Assembly (NCBI GenBank): GCA_050732575.1
Contig: JBOHRF010000111.1
Coordinates: 1-14,590 of the forward strand
DNA length: 14,590 bases
Source: JBBDWZ01 sp050732575
GTDB lineage: Bacteria; Gemmatimonadota; Gemmatimonadetes; Longimicrobiales; RSA9
Reading direction: 5' to 3'
The notes under the pieces are model-generated. The model was not told where the DNA came from and ran no database searches. It saw only the letters and a list, made by a program, of their open reading frames with translations. Of this stretch, positions 1 through 6,491 are shown piece by piece; within the stretch, counting starts at the first letter, position 1, and every line of letters starts with the position of its first letter. Both the position numbers and the translations under genes were made by a program.

Positions 1-114
1 CGCCCGTTACGCCCGTTACGCCCGTTACGCCCGTTACGCCCGTTACGCCCGTTACGCCCGTTACGCCCGTTACGCCCGTTACGCCCGTACGCCCGTCACG
101 CCCGTCACGCCCGG
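1..114. repeat. 9-bp tandem repeat array (CGCCCGTTA)n running off the left edge
   Basis: Nine exact copies of CGCCCGTTA fill 1-81. They are followed by an 8-bp variant (82-89), two CGCCCGTCA copies (90-107) and a partial unit (108-114). Read on the minus strand the unit is CGGGCGTAA or CGGGCGTGA. The innermost copy supplies the last two codons and the TGA stop (105-107) of the ceramidase-like gene. Because 9 is a multiple of 3, the complete repeats keep placing stop codons in one frame. The array continues beyond the window, so its length is unknown. It is a simple tandem repeat and not CRISPR, since there are no spacers. Its function is unknown. Confidence 0.95.
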
Positions 115-2267
115 CATTGCGGACTGCGGCGCTGCATCCAGTTGCCGAATTTGGCGTCCATGCCCGATCGCGGACGCAGGACAACGCGATGGTCACCCGC
201 CTGCCATTCGAACGGTGCGTAGCGTGCTTCCCAAAGCGCGCTTCCTCGAGTTCCGCGCAGGTGCCAGACCTCCAGGAAGGGATCATCGTCCCAGGTCACG
301 AGCATGGTTTGCGCGCCCACTCGCCGCTCCAGCTGGAGCAGTGCGCCCTGCGCGGGATTCAAATTGCCCGGCACGTGATCCGTCCAACGCGCAACCAATG
401 TATCGCCGCGCCAACACGTGTCGAGTGTTCTGGTGAGCGCCGGCAGTCGAGCGTCTGGCCTGGGCACGATTCGGTCATCATCGCGGGTGGCGATCGTGAT
501 GTCCTTTACCTGAACAGGTGCAGATGGTTGTCCCGGTGGTGGCAACTGGCGGGCCAGTCGACCCAGCTCGCGCGCGATGTACTCCGCGGTGTACGGGCCA
601 AACAAGGTAGCCGCGCCCTCGTACAGTTGTGCCGTGTACTCGTGCGGCGTGGCCAGGTAATGGACGTAGCCGTTGGTCAATCCAAGCACGAGATGTTTCT
701 GGTACATCGCTGAGAATGGCGCCTGGGAATCGGGCGCCATGGCGCGGCGCATGCGCGCGCCCGCATTGGTCGTCGGCTCGCCGGGCACCGTGCCGATCAC
801 TACATCGCCAATACGAGCCACGGAAAGCTGGACCTCATAGGGATAGGGCCGCCGGCCGGCCACCAGGAACTCGAAGATCGAAATATTCTTCTTGCGGCCC
901 CAACATGCCTGTGGCACGGGCAGGCTCGTGTCGGCATCCGGAAACGTGTCCGTGCGGATCAACGCACTCAATACCTCGAGATTCAAAATGCGCGTGAAGC
1001 CGCCTTCCACGCCGCCCACAGTGGCCGGGCCAACATGCGGCCGACACAACACCTTCGGCACGGCCGCGACCGATGCGCTGAGTACATCGAAGGCGCGCGC
1101 AATGCGCAGCTGGCCAGCCGACTCCTGTTGCACAGCTGAAGCAAGCTGGTTGTGCAATTGCAGCGCGGCATCAGCCAGGGCATTGCCAATTCGCCAGGCT
1201 GCGAGTCGCCCCTGATGCAAACATTCCGGAAAGGGCGGCTCCAGCACGCGTTGGAAGCGATCCTGCGGCGGCGGCCGGCGCGGCCCCGTGGGCCAGAAGC
1301 TTTGACGGGGCGCAGGCGCCGGGCAGCGGCTGACCTGCGGAAAGTCCGCGACCATGTCACCCTCCGCACCATTGGCCAGAAGATGGATGCTACCAGGCGC
1401 GGCGTCCGGTTGCTGTGCCGACGTTCCAATACGCCGCTCCAACAATTGCATCACGATCGAGTGCAGATCGCCATCCAGCAATTCATTGGCGCCCGGATTC
1501 AACGTGCCGTGCACGGGGAAAATCATCAGCGATCCGGCCGGCCTGAAACCCGTGCCCTCACGGAGGTCGACTCTCAACATGTTGAGTTGCGGATCGACAT
1601 AGCGATAGCTGGCACTGTCGGGAAGCGGGATGGACGCCGCGGCCGGATGCTCGAAGCGCCTGGGGTTGCGCTGGGCCGCAATGTTGTTGCGCACTCGGGT
1701 CTGGCGTAACACGACTGTGCTGCCCCACGCCGCCCGGGCCGGCTGCATGGCACCGAACGCTTGCAGCACGGACAGCGCCATGCGTTCCACCAGCCAGGCC
1801 GTGAACAACGGATCGTAGCCTTCCACTGATGTGGCCTGCTCATCATACGCCGGCACACCAAACGAATGACCGGGAGCACTGTGCGTGTGCGTGGCTGACA
1901 GGATCAGTCGATCCGCGGAAATACCCGTTCGCTGCTGTACTGCGTTGGCTATCCTGCGGTGCAGTTGGGCAGACACAGCACCCAGATCGGCCAGAACGAA
2001 CGCGATGCGTTCGCCGCCCGGATCCTCCAGTACCAGTGTGCGCGCGTACAAACGCATTCGATGGCCACGCGAACGAGCGCCTTCCGTACCGTAGCCGAAC
2101 AATCCGGGACCGGGTGGCGGCGTAATGTCGACTCGGCTGAGGCCCGCCTTCAAATGGCCCGTTCCCGGTGCGGGCGGCGGCGAGGGTATGGATGTAATGG
2201 TGAATACTCTGGTGCACGCCAGGAAGGCGAGCGCAACGGCGCACACACCCACCGCGCGCGCGCTCAT
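105..2267 (-). CDS. Neutral/alkaline ceramidase-like exported hydrolase (atypical active site)
   Basis: A 720-residue protein of the neutral/alkaline non-lysosomal ceramidase family, whose members cleave the N-acyl bond of ceramides using a zinc ion. Residues 1-23 form a hydrophobic export signal with a Cys at 18 (FLAC), possibly a lipoprotein signal but a poor lipobox. The domain starts at AGLSRVDITPP (41-51). Likely zinc ligands are retained: H127/H129 in THTHSAPG, H253 in PVHGT, E497 in VPGEPTT, and Y534 or Y537 in TNGYVHY. From about residue 585 there is a C-terminal beta domain. Where classical enzymes have GD(V/L)SPN with the nucleophilic Ser, this protein has GDMVADF (303-309), so the Ser is replaced by V306. 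It may therefore act on another substrate or be inactive. Its ATG overlaps the upstream beta-barrel stop (ATGA) and has GGGAG just upstream. The family is clear; the substrate is not. Confidence 0.85.
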   Translation of the reverse strand: MSARAVGVCAVALAFLACTRVFTITSIPSPPPAPGTGHLKAGLSRVDITPPPGPGLFGYGTEGARSRGHRMRLYARTLVLEDPGGERIAFVLADLGAVSAQLHRRIANAVQQRTGISADRLILSATHTHSAPGHSFGVPAYDEQATSVEGYDPLFTAWLVERMALSVLQAFGAMQPARAAWGSTVVLRQTRVRNNIAAQRNPRRFEHPAAASIPLPDSASYRYVDPQLNMLRVDLREGTGFRPAGSLMIFPVHGTLNPGANELLDGDLHSIVMQLLERRIGTSAQQPDAAPGSIHLLANGAEGDMVADFPQVSRCPAPAPRQSFWPTGPRRPPPQDRFQRVLEPPFPECLHQGRLAAWRIGNALADAALQLHNQLASAVQQESAGQLRIARAFDVLSASVAAVPKVLCRPHVGPATVGGVEGGFTRILNLEVLSALIRTDTFPDADTSLPVPQACWGRKKNISIFEFLVAGRRPYPYEVQLSVARIGDVVIGTVPGEPTTNAGARMRRAMAPDSQAPFSAMYQKHLVLGLTNGYVHYLATPHEYTAQLYEGAATLFGPYTAEYIARELGRLARQLPPPGQPSAPVQVKDITIATRDDDRIVPRPDARLPALTRTLDTCWRGDTLVARWTDHVPGNLNPAQGALLQLERRVGAQTMLVTWDDDPFLEVWHLRGTRGSALWEARYAPFEWQAGDHRVVLRPRSGMDAKFGNWMQRRSPQCRA

Positions 2268-3103
2268 CGTCGCTCCCGTGCCAGTGGTCCAACGACCAGC
2301 GCCAGTCCTGCCTCAAACCAGGTGAATGCCCCGGCATTGCGGGTCAACGTGATTCTGCGCGCCTGCGGGTCGCGACCGAATTGCAGGTGACCGGTGGCAT
2401 GAAAGCCCACTCGCCGGGTGTGCACGCGCATGGCCGCGGACACATCGATGTGAGAAACGCCGTCTTCCGTGAAATAGGCAGGCTGTTCAACCCCGGAATC
2501 GCTGGCCTGCCCCAGGCTGGCTGCCAGCTCAGCCCGCAGCAACGACGAAACCGTCATGCCGTGTACTTCCAGGAAAGGGACATGTTGCAGTGCCTCGAGC
2601 GCGAAGTACGCGCCGTCGATCGCATCGTAGTCGTACGCGGCGTACAGCCCCACGGTACTCAATCTGCTCAGCAGCAGCACGGCCGCTCCATACACTTCAC
2701 CCGTGTCCCAGACATCGGCGCGACCGCCCGCCAACGAGTCTCCTTGCAGATCGTATCGAATCGTGCCGACCCGCAGGTCGAAAGCGCGAACGCGCGTGTG
2801 CGCTTCCAGCCAATAGTCCAGCTCTGCCCATGTTGTGCTGCGGCCGGCCTCCGTGAATTGGATCGATGATGCGCGCCACGGTTCGAGACTGGCCCAGGCA
2901 CCGGCCGTAACCGTCCAGTTGATGGGTTGCCAGCTCACAAACACACTGGGCTGCACGACCGGCCGGCTCGTGCGCACCACTCCTCGCCATACATATCGGC
3001 TGCGCACGGTCAAGTCGCCGCCCAAGGCCAGTTGCGCGGACGCGCACAGCGGCAGCATCAGCTGCAGCGTGAGCCACCAAAGCAGCCACTGCGGCCGGGG
3101 CAA
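2264..3103 (-). CDS. Outer-membrane beta-barrel protein (TorF/porin-like), start uncertain
   Basis: A predicted outer-membrane beta-barrel of about 279 residues. With a TTG start at 3103 the protein opens with a clean Sec signal peptide (hydrophobic LLWWLTLQLMLPL, cleavage after CASAQ). Alternating aromatic/hydrophobic strands follow throughout. The mature start, with SRYVWRG followed by VVQPSVFVSW, resembles the TorF-type putative porins, but I cannot confirm the family. The open frame extends upstream to an ATG at 3241. That would overlap the upstream gene by 88 bp and add a Cys/Arg-rich stretch, so a later start is preferred. Another TTG at 3139 is possible, and none of these has a strong ribosome site. 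The stop overlaps the ceramidase-like start by 4 bp (ATGA), which implies coupled translation and perhaps joint work at the cell surface. Confidence 0.7.
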   Translation of the reverse strand: MPRPQWLLWWLTLQLMLPLCASAQLALGGDLTVRSRYVWRGVVRTSRPVVQPSVFVSWQPINWTVTAGAWASLEPWRASSIQFTEAGRSTTWAELDYWLEAHTRVRAFDLRVGTIRYDLQGDSLAGGRADVWDTGEVYGAAVLLLSRLSTVGLYAAYDYDAIDGAYFALEALQHVPFLEVHGMTVSSLLRAELAASLGQASDSGVEQPAYFTEDGVSHIDVSAAMRVHTRRVGFHATGHLQFGRDPQARRITLTRNAGAFTWFEAGLALVVGPLARERR

Positions 3104-3153
3104 TACAGGCTCGCTTTTTTTCGATGATGGGAACGGCAACAGTTGTACGCCGG

Positions 3154-3543
3154 TCAATCGACGCGCGCCGGCCTGGTGCGTTTGATGTAGCGCACCAGCT
3201 GTTTGGTACCGTGATAGGCAGCGTACGCAGCTGCACCCCACAACAGGCTGGTGAGTATGAAAGGAAGGAAGTCACCCAGAATCCGAAACAACCGCGGCCC
3301 CTCAGACATCTGCCTGAAAGGATACATGAGCGCGTTGGATGCGGATTGAATGTTGGCTTCGAATTCGGTCGGTAGTCGACCCGTCTCGGCACGCGCCAGC
3401 GTATTGCTGAACGTCCAACGGAACAATCCCCAACAGGCGATTGCGTGCACGAGCGCCAGGCCACTTATAGCGACCGCGTGCGGACGCGCAACAGACCAAT
3501 CTTTCATGGCATCCATCCGATTCGAGTTTTTGACAGGCCCCAT
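3154..3543 (-). CDS. Small membrane protein, two predicted helices, unknown function
   Basis: A 129-residue protein I do not recognise. Two hydrophobic segments are visible: about 24-46 (AVAISGLALVHAIACWGLF) and about 88-111 (LGDFLPFILTSLLWGAAAYA). A soluble stretch of about 40 residues with mixed charge separates them. The C-terminus is strongly basic (KRTRPARVD), which suggests it stays in the cytoplasm. The start at 3543 is supported by TAATG, in which the last base of the upstream stop is the first base of this ATG, and by GGGAG a few bases upstream inside the preceding gene. Later Met codons (M10, M13) are less well placed. The tight coupling suggests it is made together with the DUF2214-like protein. 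No catalytic motif is visible. Confidence 0.75.
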   Translation of the reverse strand: MGPVKNSNRMDAMKDWSVARPHAVAISGLALVHAIACWGLFRWTFSNTLARAETGRLPTEFEANIQSASNALMYPFRQMSEGPRLFRILGDFLPFILTSLLWGAAAYAAYHGTKQLVRYIKRTRPARVD

Positions 3544-3992
3544 TACGCTCCCACACCGCGCGCCAGCGCAGTAGCAACGAACAGGATCAATACAATGAGC
3601 AAGGCCTGGATCAGGCTGATGCGCGCATATGCGGCGGCGCGGCTCGTGTCGAGTGCCTGACCGCGACGGCGGCGAGCCCGCCAGCCAATCAGCCCGATCA
3701 TGGGTGTCAGCTCGAGCCCGAACACGGTCAGAAAGAGCGCCATCTTCAGCCAGAAGACATGGCTGCCTAGATAGTACGCGCTGCCTTTCTCGAGTCCGGC
3801 AAAGGCGCGCAGCAGCCCTGTGCTCAGCCAGAGCAGTGCGGCAAGCGCCCAGAGGTTGTCAGCCCGAAATACGCGGCGCAGCCCCGCATCGTCCAGGTTA
3901 CCGCGCAGTGACCAGGCCCGATCGAGAATCGCACCCAGACCGAGACCTAACGCCAGCAAGTGAAGCGACGCAATCAACCAGCGAACGGTCAT
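3543..3992 (-). CDS. DUF2214-like integral membrane protein, first gene of the ceramidase operon
   Basis: A 149-residue, four-helix inner-membrane protein. Hydrophobic segments lie at about 6-25, 47-66, 79-104 and 125-146. A basic loop (RARRRRGQ) sits between helices three and four. The sequence pattern (FRADNLWALAALLW, a conserved YYL, then HVFWLKMALF and FGLELTPM) fits the DUF2214 family, whose function is unknown. This assignment is from memory of the family pattern and not from a search. The ATG at 3992 has GAGGAG about 9 nt upstream, the best ribosome site in this cluster. A 112-bp gap separates it from the preceding gene, so the promoter of the four-gene cluster probably lies in 3993-4104, although I see no convincing -35/-10 pair there. 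Confidence 0.7.
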   Translation of the reverse strand: MTVRWLIASLHLLALGLGLGAILDRAWSLRGNLDDAGLRRVFRADNLWALAALLWLSTGLLRAFAGLEKGSAYYLGSHVFWLKMALFLTVFGLELTPMIGLIGWRARRRRGQALDTSRAAAYARISLIQALLIVLILFVATALARGVGA

Positions 3993-4104
3993 TGCGTGAC
4001 TCCTCGGGCTCTCGTGAGTTCGGGATTCTGGCCTGGAATATCAGCGCGCTCAAATACTGGTAGGAACGACGCGCGGCGCAACACTGGCCGCGACCCATCG
4101 TGGT

Positions 4105-4593
4105 TTAGGGGCCGCTCGCCGATGCTTCCGATTCCAGTGCGGGCCCGGGTTGGGCGGACACACGTGCATAGTGGAAACCGAGGAACGGGCCATACCCGTC
4201 GCGGCGCAGCTCTTCCAGTGATCGGTCTCGCTCGCTCTGAGGGTCGTATAGGTAACTCGCCCGACGCGCGTCCCGAAATCCGTAAAATACCTGCGGGCGA
4301 CCCAGACAGAAAACCGCAAAGTGTCCGGGCGGCGCGGCCGGTTCCCAGGGCAGATGATGCCCGGCGAGAGGCGCCAGTCCTGTCATTTTCTGAATGACGG
4401 ACAACGCGCTGATCATGCCGAGCTGATGCTGGGAAGCCATGTTGTAGGCTCGCACCACCTCATTCGCCGTGATTGATCGACCCTGCACTAGCTCATTGTA
4501 GATGACGGCCGCAACGAACACCACGCTGTTGTAGCCGCTCAGCTCCAATGGTGTGCGATCCAGCACGCTGCGGGGTCGGCCCTGCTCGTTCAT
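4105..4593 (-). CDS. Hypothetical protein, faint resemblance to C39-like papain-fold domains
   Basis: A 162-residue protein from the ATG at 4593, which has GGGA about 6 nt upstream. The frame is open to a GTG at 4629, giving 174 residues, but that start has no better ribosome site. There is no signal peptide or membrane helix. The middle (GHFAVFCLGRPQVFYGFRD, then SYLYDPQ) resembles the His and Asp strands of C39-like cysteine peptidase domains. The position where such domains carry the nucleophilic Cys reads GYNSVVFVAA, without Cys. This likeness is weak and could be chance. The C-terminal tail (PGPALESEASASGP) looks disordered. It lies 73 bp downstream of the broken methyltransferase on the same strand. 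I do not recognise it with confidence. Confidence 0.6.
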   Translation of the reverse strand: MNEQGRPRSVLDRTPLELSGYNSVVFVAAVIYNELVQGRSITANEVVRAYNMASQHQLGMISALSVIQKMTGLAPLAGHHLPWEPAAPPGHFAVFCLGRPQVFYGFRDARRASYLYDPQSERDRSLEELRRDGYGPFLGFHYARVSAQPGPALESEASASGP

Positions 4594-4666
4594 GTTGGTC
4601 CCGTGAATCGCGAGAAGAAAACCACGCACAGCACGACCTGAGGGTGCTCACAATCAGGTCGATTCG

Positions 4667-5329
4667 TCAAGTGGCAACGCGCGTGCCCACGTAGCGCCGC
4701 CCAATCAGCGTGAGCTGGCCCAGTGCGGCCGCCCGGCATTCTTCAGCAACTATTGCATCCAGAGACTCTGGGGTCGGCTCGCGCAGCAGCGGCGCCAGGT
4801 AGCGATATAGGTAGGGCGCCGCCGCCACATGGTCGATGCGGAAGTAATCACGCAGCGCGGTATGTTGTTGCAACGCAGGATGAATGTGGTCTGATCCATG
4901 GTGCCAGGCGCCAATCGGGTCCGTTGCGCGCAGGATCCGACTGGCAAATGACGATTCATCCACGGCCAGCCGCTGCTGATCGTGCAGCTGTTCCAGCAAC
5001 GCACGGAACCAGCAGACGGTGTTATGGTCAGCTTCATGGAAAGCAAAGTCCTCGACCATAATGCGACCACCGGGCTTTACTGCGCTGCTCGCTTTTTCAA
5101 CCGCTTCGCCCAGCCGCTCGATGTGATGCAACGAGCGCGTGAACAGCACGACATCAAAACCCTCAGCGCTGTAATCCGGCCAGGTCGCGCACAGGGCACG
5201 CACGCCTCGCGCGTGCCGCCGCGGCCGCTGCCGCATCGGCATCGAGTGCCCATACTTCGTGACCGGCGCGTTCCAACAGCACGGCCAGCTCACCCTGGTG
5301 CCCGAATCGATCAAATGAACGACTCGGTT
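4667..5329 (-). pseudogene. Class I SAM-dependent methyltransferase, broken by two frameshifts
   Basis: The 3' two thirds encode a good methyltransferase C-terminal half: FDVVLFTRSLHHI (motif IV region), VKPGGRIMVEDFAFHEAD, and a family-specific tail to TLIGRRYVGTRV. Upstream the same frame turns into Cys/Trp/Pro/Arg-rich nonsense between about 5300 and 5210. The frame shifted by one base gives an excellent Rossmann start over exactly that stretch: HQGELAVLLERAGHEVW followed by ALDAD and an Ala-rich helix. Before 5302 the original frame returns with RVVHLIDSG. Two indels, near 5297-5305 (in the glycine-rich SAM loop) and near 5203-5214 (a CG-rich run), therefore offset each other. No credible start codon is visible upstream, so the N-terminus may also be lost. 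It is a pseudogene, or an intact gene with sequence errors. Its substrate is unknown. Confidence 0.75.
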
Positions 5330-5619
5330 ACGACAAACACACTGAGCCTGCGATGATGAGCCCGAAATACAGACCCGTCACCATGGAATGCGCTATCAAA
5401 TCGCGTTAGTCGAAGATTTTGCCGGGGAGAGTCTTCTGGCGGGGGTGGATTCACCGGACGGATACACCGTTCAACTTGCCGAGTGGGAATGGACCCGTCA
5501 AGAATCTTGTCCGTCATTAGCCACAAATAGCTGGACAATACCAACCGTGCGGCCTACCATGTTTAGCATTCCCCCCACAACTACGTCCAATTCTTACCCG
5601 TTCTGACGGAGGGATACCC
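5330..5619. other. Intergenic region between divergent methyltransferase remnant and beta-barrel gene
   Basis: About 290 bases with no gene I can support. Short open frames on both strands (for example 5388-5606 plus and 5311-5544 minus) lack family resemblance and good composition. A minus-strand stretch from the ATG at 5384 reads as a short hydrophobic peptide, then meets a stop at 5328-5330, in the same frame as the shifted methyltransferase segment. It could be a decayed N-terminus but this is not demonstrable. The right end carries the candidate promoter and ribosome site of the plus-strand beta-barrel gene. Confidence 0.5.
5532..5560 (+). promoter_or_regulatory. Candidate sigma70-type promoter for the beta-barrel gene
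   Basis: TGGACA (5532-5537) matches the -35 consensus at five of six positions. TACCAT (5555-5560) matches the -10 consensus at four of six, with exactly 17 bp between them. Transcription would begin near 5567 and leave a leader of about 50 nt before the ATG at 5620. This is pattern matching only. In a GC-rich genome of uncertain phylum the consensus may differ. Confidence 0.35.
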
Positions 5620-6285
5620 ATGCGCAGGACAATTGCACTCGCGCTGGCCGCGAGCTCTACGCTCATTGCTGGCCAGGTCGCGGCCCAGGCATGCATCGGT
5701 CTGCCGAGCTCGGATCGGCAGGCAACACTATCCGGTAATGTCGGCTTCCTGGAGAACGCTCGCACCTACGGCGGCTCTGGCAGCTACAACCTGGGCGGAC
5801 CCATCACGGTAGGCGCAGCAGTGAGCATCACGAAGCCCGAAAATGTGAACGAGGACATCACCAACTTCGGCGTGCTCGCGGCGTATGATCTGGGATTGTC
5901 GGGCTTCAGTGCGTGTCCATCCGCCGGCGCGCAGTACAGCTCGTTCTCTACGCAGTTCTTCGGCTCGTTCGTCGATGCTACGGCGCTCATTGTGCCCATT
6001 GGCCTGGGCCTCGGCACATCGATCCCGGTCGGCACGGGCAACAACACCCGCCTGCTGCTGAGTGCGGGCCCGCAATATCTCTACATCCGCACCAATGTGG
6101 ATATCGACACTCCGCTTGGCTCCGGTGAAGGCTCGCGCACCGACCACGAATTTGGCGCCACACTGGGCCTGGTGCTGCACTTGTCGCAGCTTTATGCCGG
6201 TGCAGGTGTGAGCTTCAACACCGTGGAGGATTCCGAAGCAACGTTTGGCGTGAATCTGGGATTGGTACTGGGACGTTGGAGATAA
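5620..6285 (+). CDS. Outer-membrane beta-barrel-like exported protein
   Basis: A 221-residue exported protein, the only confident plus-strand gene. GGAGGGA lies 7 nt before the ATG. Residues 1-23 are a typical Sec signal peptide cleaved after VAA-Q. The mature protein alternates short amphipathic strands with Gly/Ser/Asn-rich turns and ends in a strand closing LGLVLGRWR, as in small eight- to ten-stranded outer-membrane barrels. Two Cys (C25, near the mature N-terminus, and C99) could form a disulphide. There is no enzymatic motif. It has its own candidate promoter and converges on the minus-strand operon, sharing the hairpin at 6293-6332. It is probably a structural or adhesive surface protein; the specific family is not recognised. 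Confidence 0.75.
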   Translation: MRRTIALALAASSTLIAGQVAAQACIGLPSSDRQATLSGNVGFLENARTYGGSGSYNLGGPITVGAAVSITKPENVNEDITNFGVLAAYDLGLSGFSACPSAGAQYSSFSTQFFGSFVDATALIVPIGLGLGTSIPVGTGNNTRLLLSAGPQYLYIRTNVDIDTPLGSGEGSRTDHEFGATLGLVLHLSQLYAGAGVSFNTVEDSEATFGVNLGLVLGRWR

Positions 6286-6292
6286 CACGGAA

Positions 6293-6332
6293 AACGGATT
6301 AACGAACACCAACAGGTGTTCGTTAATCCGTT
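6293..6332. terminator. Perfect 18-bp hairpin between convergent genes (bidirectional terminator candidate)
   Basis: The arms AACGGATTAACGAACACC (6293-6310) and GGTGTTCGTTAATCCGTT (6315-6332) are perfectly complementary around the loop AACA. It starts 7 bp after the beta-barrel stop (TAA ending at 6285) and ends 6 bp short of the stop of the convergent 50-codon gene at 6339. No long T run follows on either strand, only TTATTCGTTT on the plus side, so termination may be imperfect or the stem may also serve in RNA stability. Confidence 0.75.
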
Positions 6333-6338
6333 ATTCGT

Positions 6339-6491
6339 TTACATGCCTGTGAACAGCCACCAGATGGTCAAGCCGAGCGCAGCCACCACGACCAGCTTGA
6401 GGATCCAGCCGGCAAGCTTGAACAGAAAGCGCAGGACCAGGATGAGCAGTATGAGGCCCGCGCTGATCCAGAACAGGGCGTTCAGTTCCAT
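6339..6491 (-). CDS. 50-residue two-helix membrane microprotein
   Basis: A short gene of 50 codons beginning MELNALFWISAGLILL. It has two hydrophobic helices, about 7-24 and 30-48, joined by a short basic turn (RFLFKLAGW), and ends WWLFTGM. Its ATG (6491-6489) directly follows the TAA stop (6494-6492) of the LolA-like gene, giving TAAATG. It lacks a good ribosome site of its own nearby (AAGGCG is 15 nt upstream), so it is probably translated by coupling. Composition is strongly membrane-like and the reading frame ends just before the terminator hairpin, both arguing for a real gene. No family is recognised. It could anchor or modulate a partner from the same operon. Confidence 0.7.
   Translation of the reverse strand: MELNALFWISAGLILLILVLRFLFKLAGWILKLVVVAALGLTIWWLFTGM

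Noticed and set aside
1..114. Regular repeats at the left edge as a CRISPR array
   Set aside because: Units are 9 bp and directly adjacent without spacers, so this is a simple tandem repeat.
117..713. Long plus-strand open frame opposite the ceramidase-like gene
   Set aside because: It is a GC-rich antisense shadow of a well-supported gene, with no family resemblance. The same holds for the other long antisense frames under the ADOP, kinase and S41 genes (for example 9099-10346 plus).
3104..3241. Upstream extension of the beta-barrel gene to the ATG at 3241
   Set aside because: It would place the signal peptide about 50 residues in and overlap the preceding gene by 88 bp; composition there follows the other gene's frame.
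3993..4104. Promoter for the ceramidase operon
   Set aside because: One is expected here, but no -35/-10 pair with reasonable match and spacing was found, so no site is annotated.
5507..5538. TTGTCC ... GGACAA inverted pair as an operator
   Set aside because: The arms are only 6 bp with 20 bp between them, which is readily expected by chance, and one arm overlaps the -35 candidate.
5388..5606. 72-codon plus-strand frame before the beta-barrel gene
   Set aside because: It overlaps the candidate promoter, has no clear ribosome site, and its C-terminal part is low-complexity Thr/Pro/Ser.
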